A stretch of DNA of 64,000 nt from the NCBI RefSeq assembly GCF_022763245.1, contig NZ_JALEGV010000040.1, positions 1-64,000 of the forward strand, given 5' to 3'. Position 1 is the first letter of the stretch; every line of letters starts with the position of its first letter. The DNA comes from Oricola sp. (lineage in GTDB: Bacteria > Pseudomonadota > Alphaproteobacteria > Rhizobiales > Rhizobiaceae). The position numbers and the translations under genes are program-made. A model generated the notes under the pieces. That model was not told the origin of the DNA. It did no database searches and was given only the letters and a program-made list of their open reading frames with translations. This document shows, in pieces, positions 8,529 to 17,667 of the stretch.

Positions 8529-8914
8529 ATGAGTTTCAAAGTCACTTTATTGCTAATCGTCAGCCTAACGGATTACGGATCAAAATAAATAAAAAGTTCC
8601 CATTATGTTCTAATTTGTTCGATGATCCCAGAGTATTGCGCGTTCCACGCGCTTGGTTCCCCTTTTGGACAGCTTACACCAAAGCCGGCGACGCCAGGGC
8701 TGTGGGTCAAGCGTCTTTCGCCGCAAGCGGTCTCCCGAAAAGACGCCTGACCCATCGCCGGTCTTTGGTCGATCGTCCCCGTAACGACGCGCCGACAGGC
8801 GGCGCGGCATCGTTTTGTTGGATTGGGGGACGCTCGGCGCTGGCCAGGGGAACATGCGCGGTTTGGTTTTTCTAACGGGCTGCGCGGATGTGAACCCAAT
8901 CAGGAGACCGAACA
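8529..8914. promoter_or_regulatory. Divergent promoter region of conflict protein and ParB
   Basis: The start of the conflict protein (minus) and the ParB gene (plus) point away from each other here. The conflict-protein side is AT-rich near 8560-8620. The middle holds a nested inverted repeat (8703-8754). The ParB side ends in a good ribosome site (caggag) about eight bases before the ATG at 8915. No gene is supported inside. Confidence 0.5.
8703..8754. repeat. Nested inverted repeat, cruciform-like
   Basis: The outer arms 8703-8720 and 8736-8754 pair over 17 positions, with one mismatch and one bulged base. The loop itself holds a small hairpin, ccgc-aa-gcgg, at 8721-8730. This could fold as RNA (leader or attenuator) or as a cruciform bound by the adjacent ParB-like protein. 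Confidence 0.55.
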
Positions 8915-10579
8915 ATGGAAATCACCTATCTTGACCTCAATACCCTCAAACCCTGTCCGCTGAACGTCCGCAAGCATGGCGACACCAGCGGGACTGACCT
9001 CATGCCAAGCATTCGGCGCAAAGGCGTGCAGCAGCCGCTGTTGGTGCGGCCGAACTGCGAAGGCTACGAAGTCGTGGCCGGACAACGACGGCTCAATGCC
9101 TGCAAGGCGTTAGCCGAGGCCGGAGAGGCCATTGATGCCCTGCCCTGCATCATCATGGCGGACGACGATGACGCAGCGGCGTTGGAGGCCTCCATCATCG
9201 AGAATATCGAGCGTCTGCCAATGGATGAAATCGACCAATATGAAGCCTTTGCCGCCTTGCTGGAGAACGGACGGACGGTGGCGGATATCGCCGCCGTGTT
9301 CGGGGTATCGGAGCGGTTGGTCAACCAGCGGCTCGCCATCGCCAATCTCTACTCCCCCATCCTCAACGCCTATCGCCGCGAGGAGGTCAATGCAGGCGAC
9401 ATCCGTCTGCTGACCATGGCGAGCAAGCGCCAGCAGAAAGCATGGTGGAAGCTCTGGAAGGACGAGCACCAGTACCCGCCGACCGGACGCCACCTCAAAC
9501 AATGGTTGTTTGGCGGGGCGGCTATTCCCACAGCGAACGCCCTGTTCGATCTGGCGGAATATGCAGGGGGCGTGACCGCTGACCTGTTCGGCGAGGAAAG
9601 CTTCTTTGCCGACGTCGACCAGTTCTGGCGGCTGCAAAGCAAGGCCATTGCCGAGAAGCGAGAGGCTTATCGCGCCGACGGTTGGAGCGAGGTACAGATT
9701 TGCGAGATCGGCGCCTATTGGGCGAACTGGCAATATGTGGGCACCGCCAAGGAGGACGGTGGCCGGGTCTACATCACCTGCACGGACGATGGCGAAGTCA
9801 CCTGCCATGAAGGGTTCCTATCCGCCGAGGAAGCTCGCAAGCGTGCGCGTGCCGCAGAAGAGCCCGCCGATACGCCGAAACCCGTCCGGTCGGAACTCAC
9901 CCAAGCCCTGCAAAACTATCTCACTCTGCATCGCCACAATGCGGTGCGACTGGAATTGTTGAGCCAGCCCGCCATTGCCTTGCGGTTGGCGGTTGCGCAC
10001 ATGATCGCCGGATCGACGCTGTGGCGGGTGCAGCCAGAACCGCAGCGGGCGAAAAGCAATGCCATCGAGCAGAGCGTTGCCGACAGCCCGACGCAGAAGT
10101 CCTTCATGGCCGAGGCCGATGAGGTGCGTGCCCTGCTTGGGATGGAAGACGGGGACACGGTGGTTAAGCAGGGCTGTTGGGATGGTCGCGTTTTATCGGA
10201 GGTGTTCGAGCGGCTGTGTGCCATGGAAGATGACGCGGTGATGCGGATCGTGACCTACGTCATGGCGGAAACGCTGGCGGCGGAGGAAGCCGTTATCAAC
10301 AAGCTGGGCGAAACGCTCAACGTTGACATGCGCCAGCATTGGCAGCCAGACGATACCTTCTTTGATCTCTTGCGGCATAAGCCTGCCCTCAACGCCATGG
10401 TGGCGGAACTGGCAGGCGATGACGTGGCCAAGGCGAATCTGGCTGCAACTGGCAAGGTGCAGAAAGGTATCCTACGGGACTGCCTGAATGGTAACCGTAA
10501 GGCTAAGGTGACGGATTGGTTGCCGGGGTATCTGGCGTTTCCGCAACGGCTCCATTTGGAGGGTGAAACGGCGGTCTGA
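8915..10579 (+). CDS. ParB/RepB-family DNA-binding protein
   Basis: 554 residues. The N-terminal ParB domain (about 1-110) contains the nucleotide-binding signature GQRR (Gly56-Arg59) and the ENIER box (Glu96-Arg100). A helix-turn-helix follows at about 115-140 (VADIAAVFGVSERLVNQRL). The rest (~150-554) is a long unrecognised region seen in plasmid and integrative-element ParB proteins, which are much longer than chromosomal ParB (~290). There is no ParA next to it, so a pure partition role is doubtful; a regulatory or element-maintenance role fits equally. A strong ribosome site precedes the start and a terminator follows the stop. Confidence 0.8.
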   Translation: MEITYLDLNTLKPCPLNVRKHGDTSGTDLMPSIRRKGVQQPLLVRPNCEGYEVVAGQRRLNACKALAEAGEAIDALPCIIMADDDDAAALEASIIENIERLPMDEIDQYEAFAALLENGRTVADIAAVFGVSERLVNQRLAIANLYSPILNAYRREEVNAGDIRLLTMASKRQQKAWWKLWKDEHQYPPTGRHLKQWLFGGAAIPTANALFDLAEYAGGVTADLFGEESFFADVDQFWRLQSKAIAEKREAYRADGWSEVQICEIGAYWANWQYVGTAKEDGGRVYITCTDDGEVTCHEGFLSAEEARKRARAAEEPADTPKPVRSELTQALQNYLTLHRHNAVRLELLSQPAIALRLAVAHMIAGSTLWRVQPEPQRAKSNAIEQSVADSPTQKSFMAEADEVRALLGMEDGDTVVKQGCWDGRVLSEVFERLCAMEDDAVMRIVTYVMAETLAAEEAVINKLGETLNVDMRQHWQPDDTFFDLLRHKPALNAMVAELAGDDVAKANLAATGKVQKGILRDCLNGNRKAKVTDWLPGYLAFPQRLHLEGETAV

Positions 10580-10601
10580 TAACGCGCCAATGATCGGATG
10601 T

Positions 10602-10628
10602 TTGGGTCGCCTACGGCGACCCAATTTT
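10602..10628 (+). terminator. Rho-independent terminator after ParB gene
   Basis: 10-bp perfect stem (ttgggtcgcc/ggcgacccaa), 3-base loop and TTTT tail, 23 bases after the ParB stop. It separates ParB from the Gabija-like pair. Confidence 0.8.
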
Positions 10629-10776
10629 GCCTTTATATTGAAGAAGCCAGCATTCATCTCACCTGAATGACTTCTCAAAAATGCTGCGCCTCGGAGGACG
10701 AAAGGCGACTTAATTCTGGATTGTTCCATCAACTCAAAGTATTTTGTCTATAGGAATGATTCATAGGCAAAACGAA

Positions 10777-12975
10777 ATGCACTTAAGTAACATTAAGATA
10801 AATAATTATCGCCGCTTGGCAGATGCCAGAATTGATCTGGATCGCGAAATCTCAATTTTTGTTGGCGCGAATAACAGTGGCAAGACATCTGTCGCGCATG
10901 CCATGCACTTCTTTGTCGGCGGTGCCCGTGATCGTGTCAGTTTTCATGATTTCAGCGCATGCCGTTGGAGCGACATCGACGCATTTCAGGAGGGACAAGA
11001 AGGCGCCGCCCTTCCCGTACTATCGATCGACCTATGGTTTAGTGTCGAGCATACAGACCTTCACCGTGTCATTGATCTTCTTCCCGACCTTAACTGGCAA
11101 GGAACGAAAGTCGGCGTTCGTATCGCTTTTGCCCCGCGCAACGAAGAAGAAACGTTGGCGCGCTTCCAGGAACGGCACGCGCAGGCACAGGAGGCAGTTG
11201 CCAACCTGGAGACGCCAGAAGGTGAAGCGCCCTATGTTGCCTCGCCGCAAACGCTGCGCGAGTTCCTAGAAGGCGAACTTCAGAGAGAGTATGAATTCAA
11301 ATACTTTGTCCTCGACGAAGCCCAATTCAATGATGATCTGGTGCCAAACGAAGTTTACGAACCCCAAGAGCTGTTAAGGGATCAAGGTCGGACGGGTAAG
11401 GACATCGTCAACTCGTTAATCAAGGTCGATTTCTTGCACGCTCAACGCCATCTTTCAGACACTGAGGGAGGCAGCCGTTCCGAGGAACTTTCACGACATC
11501 TTAGCCGCTATTATCAAAGAAATCTGGAGCGGCATGGAGACGATCACAACGCGATCAGGGCACTCGCGGAATCCGAGATATTACTTAACCAGCACCTTGA
11601 ACAGGTGTTTGCCGATACTCTCCAGCGTCTTGCCCAGTTGGGATATCCGGGACTGACCAACCCGCGCTTGATGATCAAATCGGCACTTAATCCGGCGGCA
11701 GTCATGAATAGCCAGGACGGTGCCCATGTTCACTACGCTCTGAACGATGAGGGGCTGACGCTCCCCGACAAATACAATGGCCTCGGCTTCAAAAACCTTA
11801 TCTACATGGTCGTTGAACTGCTCGATCTTCATGCGCAATGGCTTGCAACGGAGGAGAAGCGGCCGCCCCTGCATTTGGTCTTTGTCGAAGAGCCAGAGGC
11901 CCATTTGCATGCCCAGCTCCAGCAAGTGTTCATCAACAAAGTTCTGGAGATTCTGGCAGCAGAAGATGACGCGCCTGATGGTTTCCATACGCAACTGGCA
12001 CTGACGACGCACTCCCCGCATATTCTGTACGAGCGTGGCTTCCAGCCCATCCGGTACTTCCGGCGCGAAGGGACAGGCGTCGAACAAGCGTCCAAAGTCC
12101 TGAACCTGTCGGAATTCTATCGCACGACAGGTAATCCTAGCCGTGATTTTCTGGAGCGATATTTAAAGCTAACGCACTGTGATCTCTTCTTTGCGGACGC
12201 AGCCGTGCTGGTCGAAGGCAACGTCGAACGGCTTGTCATGCCACAGATGATCGCGAAAGCAGCACCCGGCCTGCAATCCAGTTATCTTAGCGTACTCGAA
12301 ATCGGCGGTGCGTACGCTCACCTATTCCGTACCCTCATTGAATTCCTAGGAATAACAACACTTATCGTCACCGATCTGGACAGCGTGATCGGGCCAGCCG
12401 ATCAAGAAGAGGACGATAACGCCAACCCAGATGCGAACGACGACGAGGATGGTGGCGCGGCGGGCAGCACCTGCACGCCGGAAACACCAGATGCGGTGAC
12501 CTCTAACCAGATGCTTGCGCAGTGGCTGCCCGGCAGAATCAGGATCGACGAGCTCTTAGAGGTCGACCCTGCTGGTAAAACCGTCGCCGCCGACGCTTTT
12601 GGCTTGGGGGCAGTTCGTGTCACCTATCCTTGTACGGTTGAGTTAACACGTAACGACGAGCAAACGCAGCGCGCCGGTCGCACACTCGAAGTCGCCTTCG
12701 CTTTCGATAACCTCGACTGGACGCAGGAAACCGCCAACGCTGACCTCAAACTGCGGGTGCGCGCACCGCAGGATATTGAACATCTGGCGCAGCGTATTCA
12801 CGATAAGGTCTGTGGTTCGAACTACAAGAAGACGGATTTCGCGCTCGCACTGCTCGCGAAAGACCCGGCGTCCTGGAACGTCCCTCAATACATCGCCGAA
12901 GGCTTGCAGTGGCTCGAAGCCACGCTGGGTTTAGCAGCGGAAGAGGTCGACCAGCAAGAAGGTGACGCTGCATGA
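10777..12975 (+). CDS. OLD-family ATPase/TOPRIM nuclease (Gabija GajA-like)
   Basis: 732 residues from the chosen ATG at 10777, which fits the start of the ATPase fold (LSNIKINNYRRL). An ATG at 10756 and a TTG at 10744 are alternatives. Residues ~1-430 are an SMC/ABC-like ATPase: Walker A at Gly30-Thr37 (GANNSGKT), Walker B in VEEPEAHLH near residue 371, and LTTHSPHIL as the switch His region. A TOPRIM nuclease domain follows, with VEGNVE near 478 and the Asp-x-Asp of VTDLDS near 533. A strongly acidic linker (about 540-565) comes next. Class 2 OLD enzymes beside a UvrD-type helicase are the hallmark of Gabija, where GajA nicks DNA when nucleotides are depleted. This protein is longer than the best-known GajA (about 580 residues). 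It is coupled to the helicase gene by an ATGA overlap. Confidence 0.8.
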   Translation: MHLSNIKINNYRRLADARIDLDREISIFVGANNSGKTSVAHAMHFFVGGARDRVSFHDFSACRWSDIDAFQEGQEGAALPVLSIDLWFSVEHTDLHRVIDLLPDLNWQGTKVGVRIAFAPRNEEETLARFQERHAQAQEAVANLETPEGEAPYVASPQTLREFLEGELQREYEFKYFVLDEAQFNDDLVPNEVYEPQELLRDQGRTGKDIVNSLIKVDFLHAQRHLSDTEGGSRSEELSRHLSRYYQRNLERHGDDHNAIRALAESEILLNQHLEQVFADTLQRLAQLGYPGLTNPRLMIKSALNPAAVMNSQDGAHVHYALNDEGLTLPDKYNGLGFKNLIYMVVELLDLHAQWLATEEKRPPLHLVFVEEPEAHLHAQLQQVFINKVLEILAAEDDAPDGFHTQLALTTHSPHILYERGFQPIRYFRREGTGVEQASKVLNLSEFYRTTGNPSRDFLERYLKLTHCDLFFADAAVLVEGNVERLVMPQMIAKAAPGLQSSYLSVLEIGGAYAHLFRTLIEFLGITTLIVTDLDSVIGPADQEEDDNANPDANDDEDGGAAGSTCTPETPDAVTSNQMLAQWLPGRIRIDELLEVDPAGKTVAADAFGLGAVRVTYPCTVELTRNDEQTQRAGRTLEVAFAFDNLDWTQETANADLKLRVRAPQDIEHLAQRIHDKVCGSNYKKTDFALALLAKDPASWNVPQYIAEGLQWLEATLGLAAEEVDQQEGDAA

Positions 12976-14855
12976 CAAGCCGCATCGGTCAACCCAATAC
13001 AGAAACCGACACAGCACTTCACCAGCGGCTCGCCGGCAACGGCAACCGGCATTTTGTGATGGTTGCGGGAGCCGGTTCAGGAAAAACAACATCGCTGGTC
13101 AAGGCTCTTGCGCAGATCGAACGCACCCAAGGGCCTACCCTGCGCCGAAACGGGCAACAGGTTGCTTGCATCACTTACACCGAAGTGGCGGTCGAAGAAA
13201 TTAGGGGGGATGTTGGGAATGACGACCTATTCCACGTCTCCACGATTCACAGCTTTCTCTGGACGGTTATCAAGCCGTTTCAAAATAATCTCCGGGCCTG
13301 GGTGAACAACCGCTTGCAGGAAAAGATCGCCGAAGAACAGGAAAAGATTGATAAACCGCGAACGAAAGAAGCCACGAAGATCCGCGCGGCGGAAAACATC
13401 GAGCGCTATAAGCGTCAGCTCACCGAAATTGGCGCGGTGAAGGGCTTCCGTTATGGTACCGGCAGCGACTACTCGAATGGTGTCCTCGGTCACAGCGATA
13501 TTCTGAAAATCGGCCCCGATTTCATCACCGAACATGCACTGATGCGATCGGTTCTGCCGCGGCGCTTTCCAGTGATCTTCGTCGATGAAAGCCAGGACAC
13601 TGATCCGACCTTTGTGGATGCATTACGCCAAGTGGCCCGCGCTGTCCCGCAGGACTTTTGCCTCGGGTTCTTCGGCGATCCGGTGCAGAAAATCTACATG
13701 CAAGGTGCCGGTCCGATTCCTCCGGAAGTGGAATGGGAAACGCTAGAGAAGCCCGAGAACTTCAGATGTCCGCAGGCCGTGCTGCGCGTTATCAATCGGA
13801 TCAGGGCGGAAGACGATGGGCTCGAGCAAACGCGGGGACGCCGCATTGCAATAGACGGCGAAGACGTTCCCGTCGAAGGTTCTGCCAGGGTATTAATCCT
13901 ACCTGCAGATGAACGGCGACAAGAACGCCTGGTGGATGCACGTCGCTGGCTGGCTGAACAGGATAGTGACGAAGGATGGCTGGAAGATGAAGACGAAGAA
14001 GCGCTGCGGCTCTTAGTGCTGGTTCACCGGATGGCGGCCGCCCGTTTGGGTTTTCCGAACCTCTATAGTGCGCTCAATGACAAATCGCCCGAGGATCTCA
14101 GTACCGGCCTCATTGACGGGACCGCATGGGTGGTACGCCCCTTCCTGTCGTACGTCTTGCCAGTGGTGCTTGCGCGTCACGAAGGGCGGGAATTCGAGAT
14201 CATGCGCTTGCTTCGCAAACATTGCCCTCGTTTGCAGCCGGATGCGTTGGCCGCTGAAGACACCGCGGGACTTTTAAACGACCTGCAACAACAGATCGGT
14301 GAGCTGGTAGCTATGCTGGGCGATCACGGCGGCGCGAGCGTCGGCGATGTTGTGCGCTTCATGAGAGATAACAATTTGATTGCTTTCGATGATCGCTACA
14401 CCGCACTGATTGATCTCTATGCTGAAACCACTGAACCGATTATCGAGCCAACAACGGAAGACGCCGCCCTTCGCTTCATGCAATGTGACGCATTGGAGCT
14501 ATGGGGATATCGGACGTACATTGAGAAGCTGTCGCCTTTTGCCACGCAGCAAGGCATCAAGGGAGCGGAGTTCGATAAGGTCATCGTCGTCGTTGACGAT
14601 CAGGAGGGCCGAACGAATACGTTCTCATACGGCAAGTATTTTGGTTTAACGGAACTGTCAGATACGGATCGCGCGAACCTTGCCGCCGGAAAGGACTCCG
14701 TTATCGATCGAACACGGCGCTTGTTTTATGTTTGTTGCTCACGCGCACTTTCTGACCTTGTTATCGTGATATTCGCCGACGACACGATACGGATGCGCGA
14801 TGCATTGCTTGAGAAGGCGTTCTTTGAGCCCGAATGCGTGCATGTCTTCGACTAG
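12972..14855 (+). CDS. UvrD/Rep-type SF1 helicase (Gabija GajB-like)
   Basis: 627 residues. Superfamily 1A motifs appear in order: Walker A GAGSGKTT (33-40), motif Ia around ITYTEVAVEEI, STIHSF, motif II VDESQD near 200, motif III GFFGDPVQ, motif IV near FRCPQAVL, motif V around IKGAEFDKVIVV, and motif VI RLFYVCCSRA near the C-terminus. All catalytic positions seem present. The ATG overlaps the stop of the TOPRIM nuclease gene, so the two are made together. In Gabija the helicase partner binds or consumes nucleotides and activates the nuclease; by analogy this pair is a phage-defence complex. It is about 130 residues longer than the classic GajB. Confidence 0.8.
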   Translation: MTSRIGQPNTETDTALHQRLAGNGNRHFVMVAGAGSGKTTSLVKALAQIERTQGPTLRRNGQQVACITYTEVAVEEIRGDVGNDDLFHVSTIHSFLWTVIKPFQNNLRAWVNNRLQEKIAEEQEKIDKPRTKEATKIRAAENIERYKRQLTEIGAVKGFRYGTGSDYSNGVLGHSDILKIGPDFITEHALMRSVLPRRFPVIFVDESQDTDPTFVDALRQVARAVPQDFCLGFFGDPVQKIYMQGAGPIPPEVEWETLEKPENFRCPQAVLRVINRIRAEDDGLEQTRGRRIAIDGEDVPVEGSARVLILPADERRQERLVDARRWLAEQDSDEGWLEDEDEEALRLLVLVHRMAAARLGFPNLYSALNDKSPEDLSTGLIDGTAWVVRPFLSYVLPVVLARHEGREFEIMRLLRKHCPRLQPDALAAEDTAGLLNDLQQQIGELVAMLGDHGGASVGDVVRFMRDNNLIAFDDRYTALIDLYAETTEPIIEPTTEDAALRFMQCDALELWGYRTYIEKLSPFATQQGIKGAEFDKVIVVVDDQEGRTNTFSYGKYFGLTELSDTDRANLAAGKDSVIDRTRRLFYVCCSRALSDLVIVIFADDTIRMRDALLEKAFFEPECVHVFD

Positions 14856-15023
14856 ACCTCTTTTCTAGTTGTTCAGTGAAATCCACACAATAAGGACATT
14901 GATGCGGCACTTCACCCTCTGGGTGACGTCCTGCTTGGACCGAACTCCGTTGAAGCCTGACTATTCGTGTGTATGATCAACTCAGGCTTACGCCCCAGCC
15001 TACCGGCTAGCCCCTCATCAGAT

Positions 15024-15431
15024 CTACCTTCCATAGTAAACACCCCACGCAAGCCCAATATCGGCAAAGGTCCATTCCTTACGACGGCCATGTGTTGGGC
15101 TGCGACGCGTGGAGCAGTCTTTCAGCCCGGTTTCCCGTTGGAACTTCATGAACCAAGCCACCGATTTGGGCTTGCCACGAGGTGTTGGCTGCACTTCGCG
15201 GATGATGCCGCTGTGCGCCCAGAGGGATCGAGGATCGGCAACGGTCGCGGGATCGGCAAGATAGCCGCGCAACCGTTCAAGTGTGGCCTGTTCCGGAGAT
15301 TGCTGCAGTTCAGAGCGGAGCCGTTTCACAGCAAGTTCAGCTGCGCGCTGACCTGCGGATTCAAGCATTTCTGATAGCTGGTCGTGCGTGAGCACCACGG
15401 CGGGAATACCTTCCATGTGGCATGCTTTCAT
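15024..15431 (-). CDS. Hypothetical protein downstream of integrase
   Basis: 135 residues, unrecognised. It has a helical, charged N-terminal half (about 15-60, Glu/Arg/Leu-rich, possibly a short coiled coil) and a basic C-terminal half with several Arg/Lys and Trp residues. It is cytoplasmic. It lies 91 bases downstream of the integrase at 15523-16890 in the same direction, the position often used by excision or directionality factors. That is suggested only by location; no helix-turn-helix is clear. An internal ATG at the sixth codon is an alternative start. Confidence 0.5.
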   Translation of the reverse strand: MKACHMEGIPAVVLTHDQLSEMLESAGQRAAELAVKRLRSELQQSPEQATLERLRGYLADPATVADPRSLWAHSGIIREVQPTPRGKPKSVAWFMKFQRETGLKDCSTRRSPTHGRRKEWTFADIGLAWGVYYGR

Positions 15432-15522
15432 TGATTGTTGGAGAACGAGAAAGGTCGCGAAGAAACCGAACGGCGGGACGCCCTATCTCGATTGACTCAC
15501 GTCACAGAGCGGTGGTCAAGAA

Positions 15523-16890
15523 TTATACCTCTAACAGGGCGCCGAGCCGTTCCGTAACTGGACGCAAGGGATCGACCAAGCCGAGGTCATAAATCATAGT
15601 CGTTTCAAGGTTACCCCTGTGATCGACGTAGTGGGAGACGGCTTCGCGTGAGACGCCCTGCCCCGTCAACATTAGTGAAATCGCGATCCGCTTAAGATCA
15701 TACAATTGGAAGTGATCGGGGACCTCAGGAAGTGCCCGAAAGCGTTTCAAAGCCCGATGAAAGTTGTTTCGCGGTCGAGCTGGGTCAGTATGGCATGGAA
15801 AGAGATGTTGCGCTTCAGGCCAACGATGGTGCTGCGCGGCAACCAGTTCTGCAACTCGCGGATGGATTGGCACAGAACGGTACGCAAACTCGGCCACTCT
15901 GCGCGAGAGCTTCAGGCCCTTTGTATTATGTTTGTGCCAGATTAGTCGATCCAGATCGAAATGGGAAAATTCAGCGTTTCGGACATCGCTCGGGCGCGCC
16001 ATGGTCAACAACAGAATCCCCATGAATGCGCAAAGTTCGACCAATTGCTCGTTTGCCTGGGTGACCGCTCCGCAATTCAGGGCAGCGTCCCGTTTGGCTG
16101 TTCCCGTCAGGTCGCAAAGCAGAGGCGGAACAAGCAACGGCGGGTTGAAGATCGCCTTTATGAGATTCCGGATTTGAGCATCTGTGTATTCGCGCCGCTG
16201 TCGTTGGGTACGGCGTAGCTCGATCGGATCGCACGGATTGCGCATATCGATCAGCTGCATTTTCAGGCCCCAATTATACATCGCCTTGATATGCCGAAGT
16301 GCTGCGTTGGCCTGGTAATCGCTGGCAATTCCGTTCACGAAATTGGCGATCTGACTGGGCGTTATCTTCTCAGCGCTGTCAGTGGCATGCTTCAGGCCGA
16401 AGGGAACTTGCGTCCGGCGTTTCGGCCCGCCCCTTCCCGGCTTAAGCCCTATTTCGAGCCAGGGGGCAACGAGCGATCGGAAACTCCGCTGGTTACTCTG
16501 GCTAAGTCGAGACAGTCGGCCGGCAAAATACTCATCGACAAGCTCGCGAACCGTAAGTGTATGTACCCTGCGGTAGTCGGTGCGCTCCTTCTCCGGATTG
16601 ACACCAGCGTTGATCTGAAGCTCGCGTTCCTGCGCCATCAACCGCGCCGACGCGACCGAAAGCAACGTAGCGCTTCCGAGCACATGGCGACACCGTCTGC
16701 CGTTGAACTGGTAGGAATGGATGAATGCCTTGTGACCGTTTCCGGTCACCCGCAGACCCAATCCCGCAATAGCGCCGTGACGAACTTTCCCATCTTCGCC
16801 GATGGGGCAATCCCAGATGATTTCTTGCTGCTTGCCCGATGGACAGCTGACCGATCTAACCAATGATTCTGTAAGAAATACCTGAGCCAT
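15523..16890 (-). CDS. P4-type tyrosine integrase
   Basis: 455 residues, the size and layout of tRNA-targeting island integrases. The N-terminal arm-binding domain (about 1-95) has the typical LGLRVTGNG and LGSATLLSVASAR segments. A core-binding domain (~105-220) and the catalytic domain follow. The first catalytic Arg is in TMARPSDVRNAE and the Tyr in TTMIYDLG. Box II reads YDLKR instead of the usual HxLRR, and the later His sits in VDHRG, so two catalytic positions are non-canonical. The gene starts about 150 bases from a tRNA-Lys 3' fragment, the expected place for its attachment site, and points away from it. It probably inserted this island. Confidence 0.85.
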   Translation of the reverse strand: MAQVFLTESLVRSVSCPSGKQQEIIWDCPIGEDGKVRHGAIAGLGLRVTGNGHKAFIHSYQFNGRRCRHVLGSATLLSVASARLMAQERELQINAGVNPEKERTDYRRVHTLTVRELVDEYFAGRLSRLSQSNQRSFRSLVAPWLEIGLKPGRGGPKRRTQVPFGLKHATDSAEKITPSQIANFVNGIASDYQANAALRHIKAMYNWGLKMQLIDMRNPCDPIELRRTQRQRREYTDAQIRNLIKAIFNPPLLVPPLLCDLTGTAKRDAALNCGAVTQANEQLVELCAFMGILLLTMARPSDVRNAEFSHFDLDRLIWHKHNTKGLKLSRRVAEFAYRSVPIHPRVAELVAAQHHRWPEAQHLFPCHTDPARPRNNFHRALKRFRALPEVPDHFQLYDLKRIAISLMLTGQGVSREAVSHYVDHRGNLETTMIYDLGLVDPLRPVTERLGALLEV

Positions 16891-16903
16891 TATCGTGGAG
16901 TCC

Positions 16904-17150
16904 GTGTAACGCTCATGTAACAGAAATATACAATATTTTGCATATTTCCTACAAATAGAATTTGTAGAAATTTGTCAAAAAATGATGATTTTCAAATGTT
17001 TACCGATATGCGTTATTTATGGCTGTGATGTTTATGTCACGCTTTTAACCAGCGTGTCACAGGTTCAAGTCCTGTACGGCCCACCAAGATTTTCAATGGC
17101 TTACGCAAATACGATATTACTAGAGCCAACACATGTAACCGCGGTGTAAC
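16904..17150. repeat. (A/G)TGTAAC repeats flanking the tRNA-Lys att site
   Basis: Four heptamers lie at 16904-16910, 16915-16921, 17133-17139 and 17144-17150, two on each side of the tRNA fragment with similar spacing. They resemble integrase arm-type sites. Arms on both sides would suggest that the DNA right of the fragment is also element-derived. Confidence 0.4.
17042..17086 (+). other. tRNA-Lys(TTT) 3' fragment, island attachment site
   Basis: This 45-base piece starts at the anticodon loop (cttttaa, anticodon TTT) and contains the T arm (acagg, loop ttcaagt, cctgt), the 3' acceptor strand acggccc and ACCA. Bases upstream cannot form the 5' half of the anticodon stem or the acceptor, so it is not a functional tRNA. 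Homology that begins at the anticodon loop is the usual crossover point of P4-type integrases. It marks the right junction of the island; the intact tRNA-Lys should lie left of the window. Confidence 0.75.
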
Positions 17151-17367
17151 AATCTCACTGGATTGCTCTAAAGATGCAAATATCATGAAAGCGATAGCTT
17201 GAAAGCAAATCGCGTTCCGCAGATGCCAGCGATGGACATTTGCCGTTTGGTCGACTATTCACAATTTTCGATTATCTACTAGCAACTCCATCCCCCGACC
17301 CAACTTTTCCCGCCCTTGACGACGCGGTAATTTGTTTGATCTTTTGCACAAAGACTAAAGGCGAAGG

Positions 17368-17496
17368 ATGGGATTGGAGAGCAACCTGTCCGCCGAGATG
17401 CCGGCCGAGCATGTTGAGAAATTTGCGGATGACCCAACAGGCGAGGCTCGGATCCTTACCGATTTGAAAACGATCAGAGCACGAGTTGAGCAGTGA
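17368..17496 (+). CDS. Possible 42-residue small protein
   Basis: A short frame with an ATG preceded by AAAGGCGAAGG. It encodes a charged, probably helical cytoplasmic peptide (acidic middle, Arg/Glu end). No family is recognised. It is reported because of the plausible ribosome site and because two further small genes follow in the same direction. Confidence 0.3.
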   Translation: MGLESNLSAEMPAEHVEKFADDPTGEARILTDLKTIRARVEQ

Positions 17497-17547
17497 TTAT
17501 CTAGCCATTTTCTTTTTGCGACAATCTAGCTGTGAAGGAGGCAGACC

Positions 17548-17667
17548 ATGCTCGTCATTCCGCACGGTTTTGAAAACAGCGATCTGACGACCAAGATCAT
17601 CGTCGCCGTCGTCTGCGCTGCATCATTGTTGGTTTACCTCACCATTTTGTTGAGGCGTAAGAGGTAG
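17548..17667 (+). CDS. 39-residue single-pass membrane peptide
   Basis: A short frame preceded by a strong ribosome site (gaaggagg, seven bases before ATG). The product has a short polar start, one hydrophobic helix (about residues 16-35, IIVAVVCAASLLVYLTILL) and a basic end (RRKR), the pattern of a small inner-membrane protein with its C-terminus inside. Its TAG stop is directly followed by the ATG of the next gene, so the two are probably coupled. It could be a regulator of a membrane complex or a toxin-like peptide; the sequence does not decide. Confidence 0.55.
   Translation: MLVIPHGFENSDLTTKIIVAVVCAASLLVYLTILLRRKR

Noticed and set aside
8603-8915. Two overlapping ~100-codon minus-strand frames upstream of ParB
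   Set aside because: They cross the nested inverted repeat, start inside or next to the ParB ribosome site, and show no protein-like motif.
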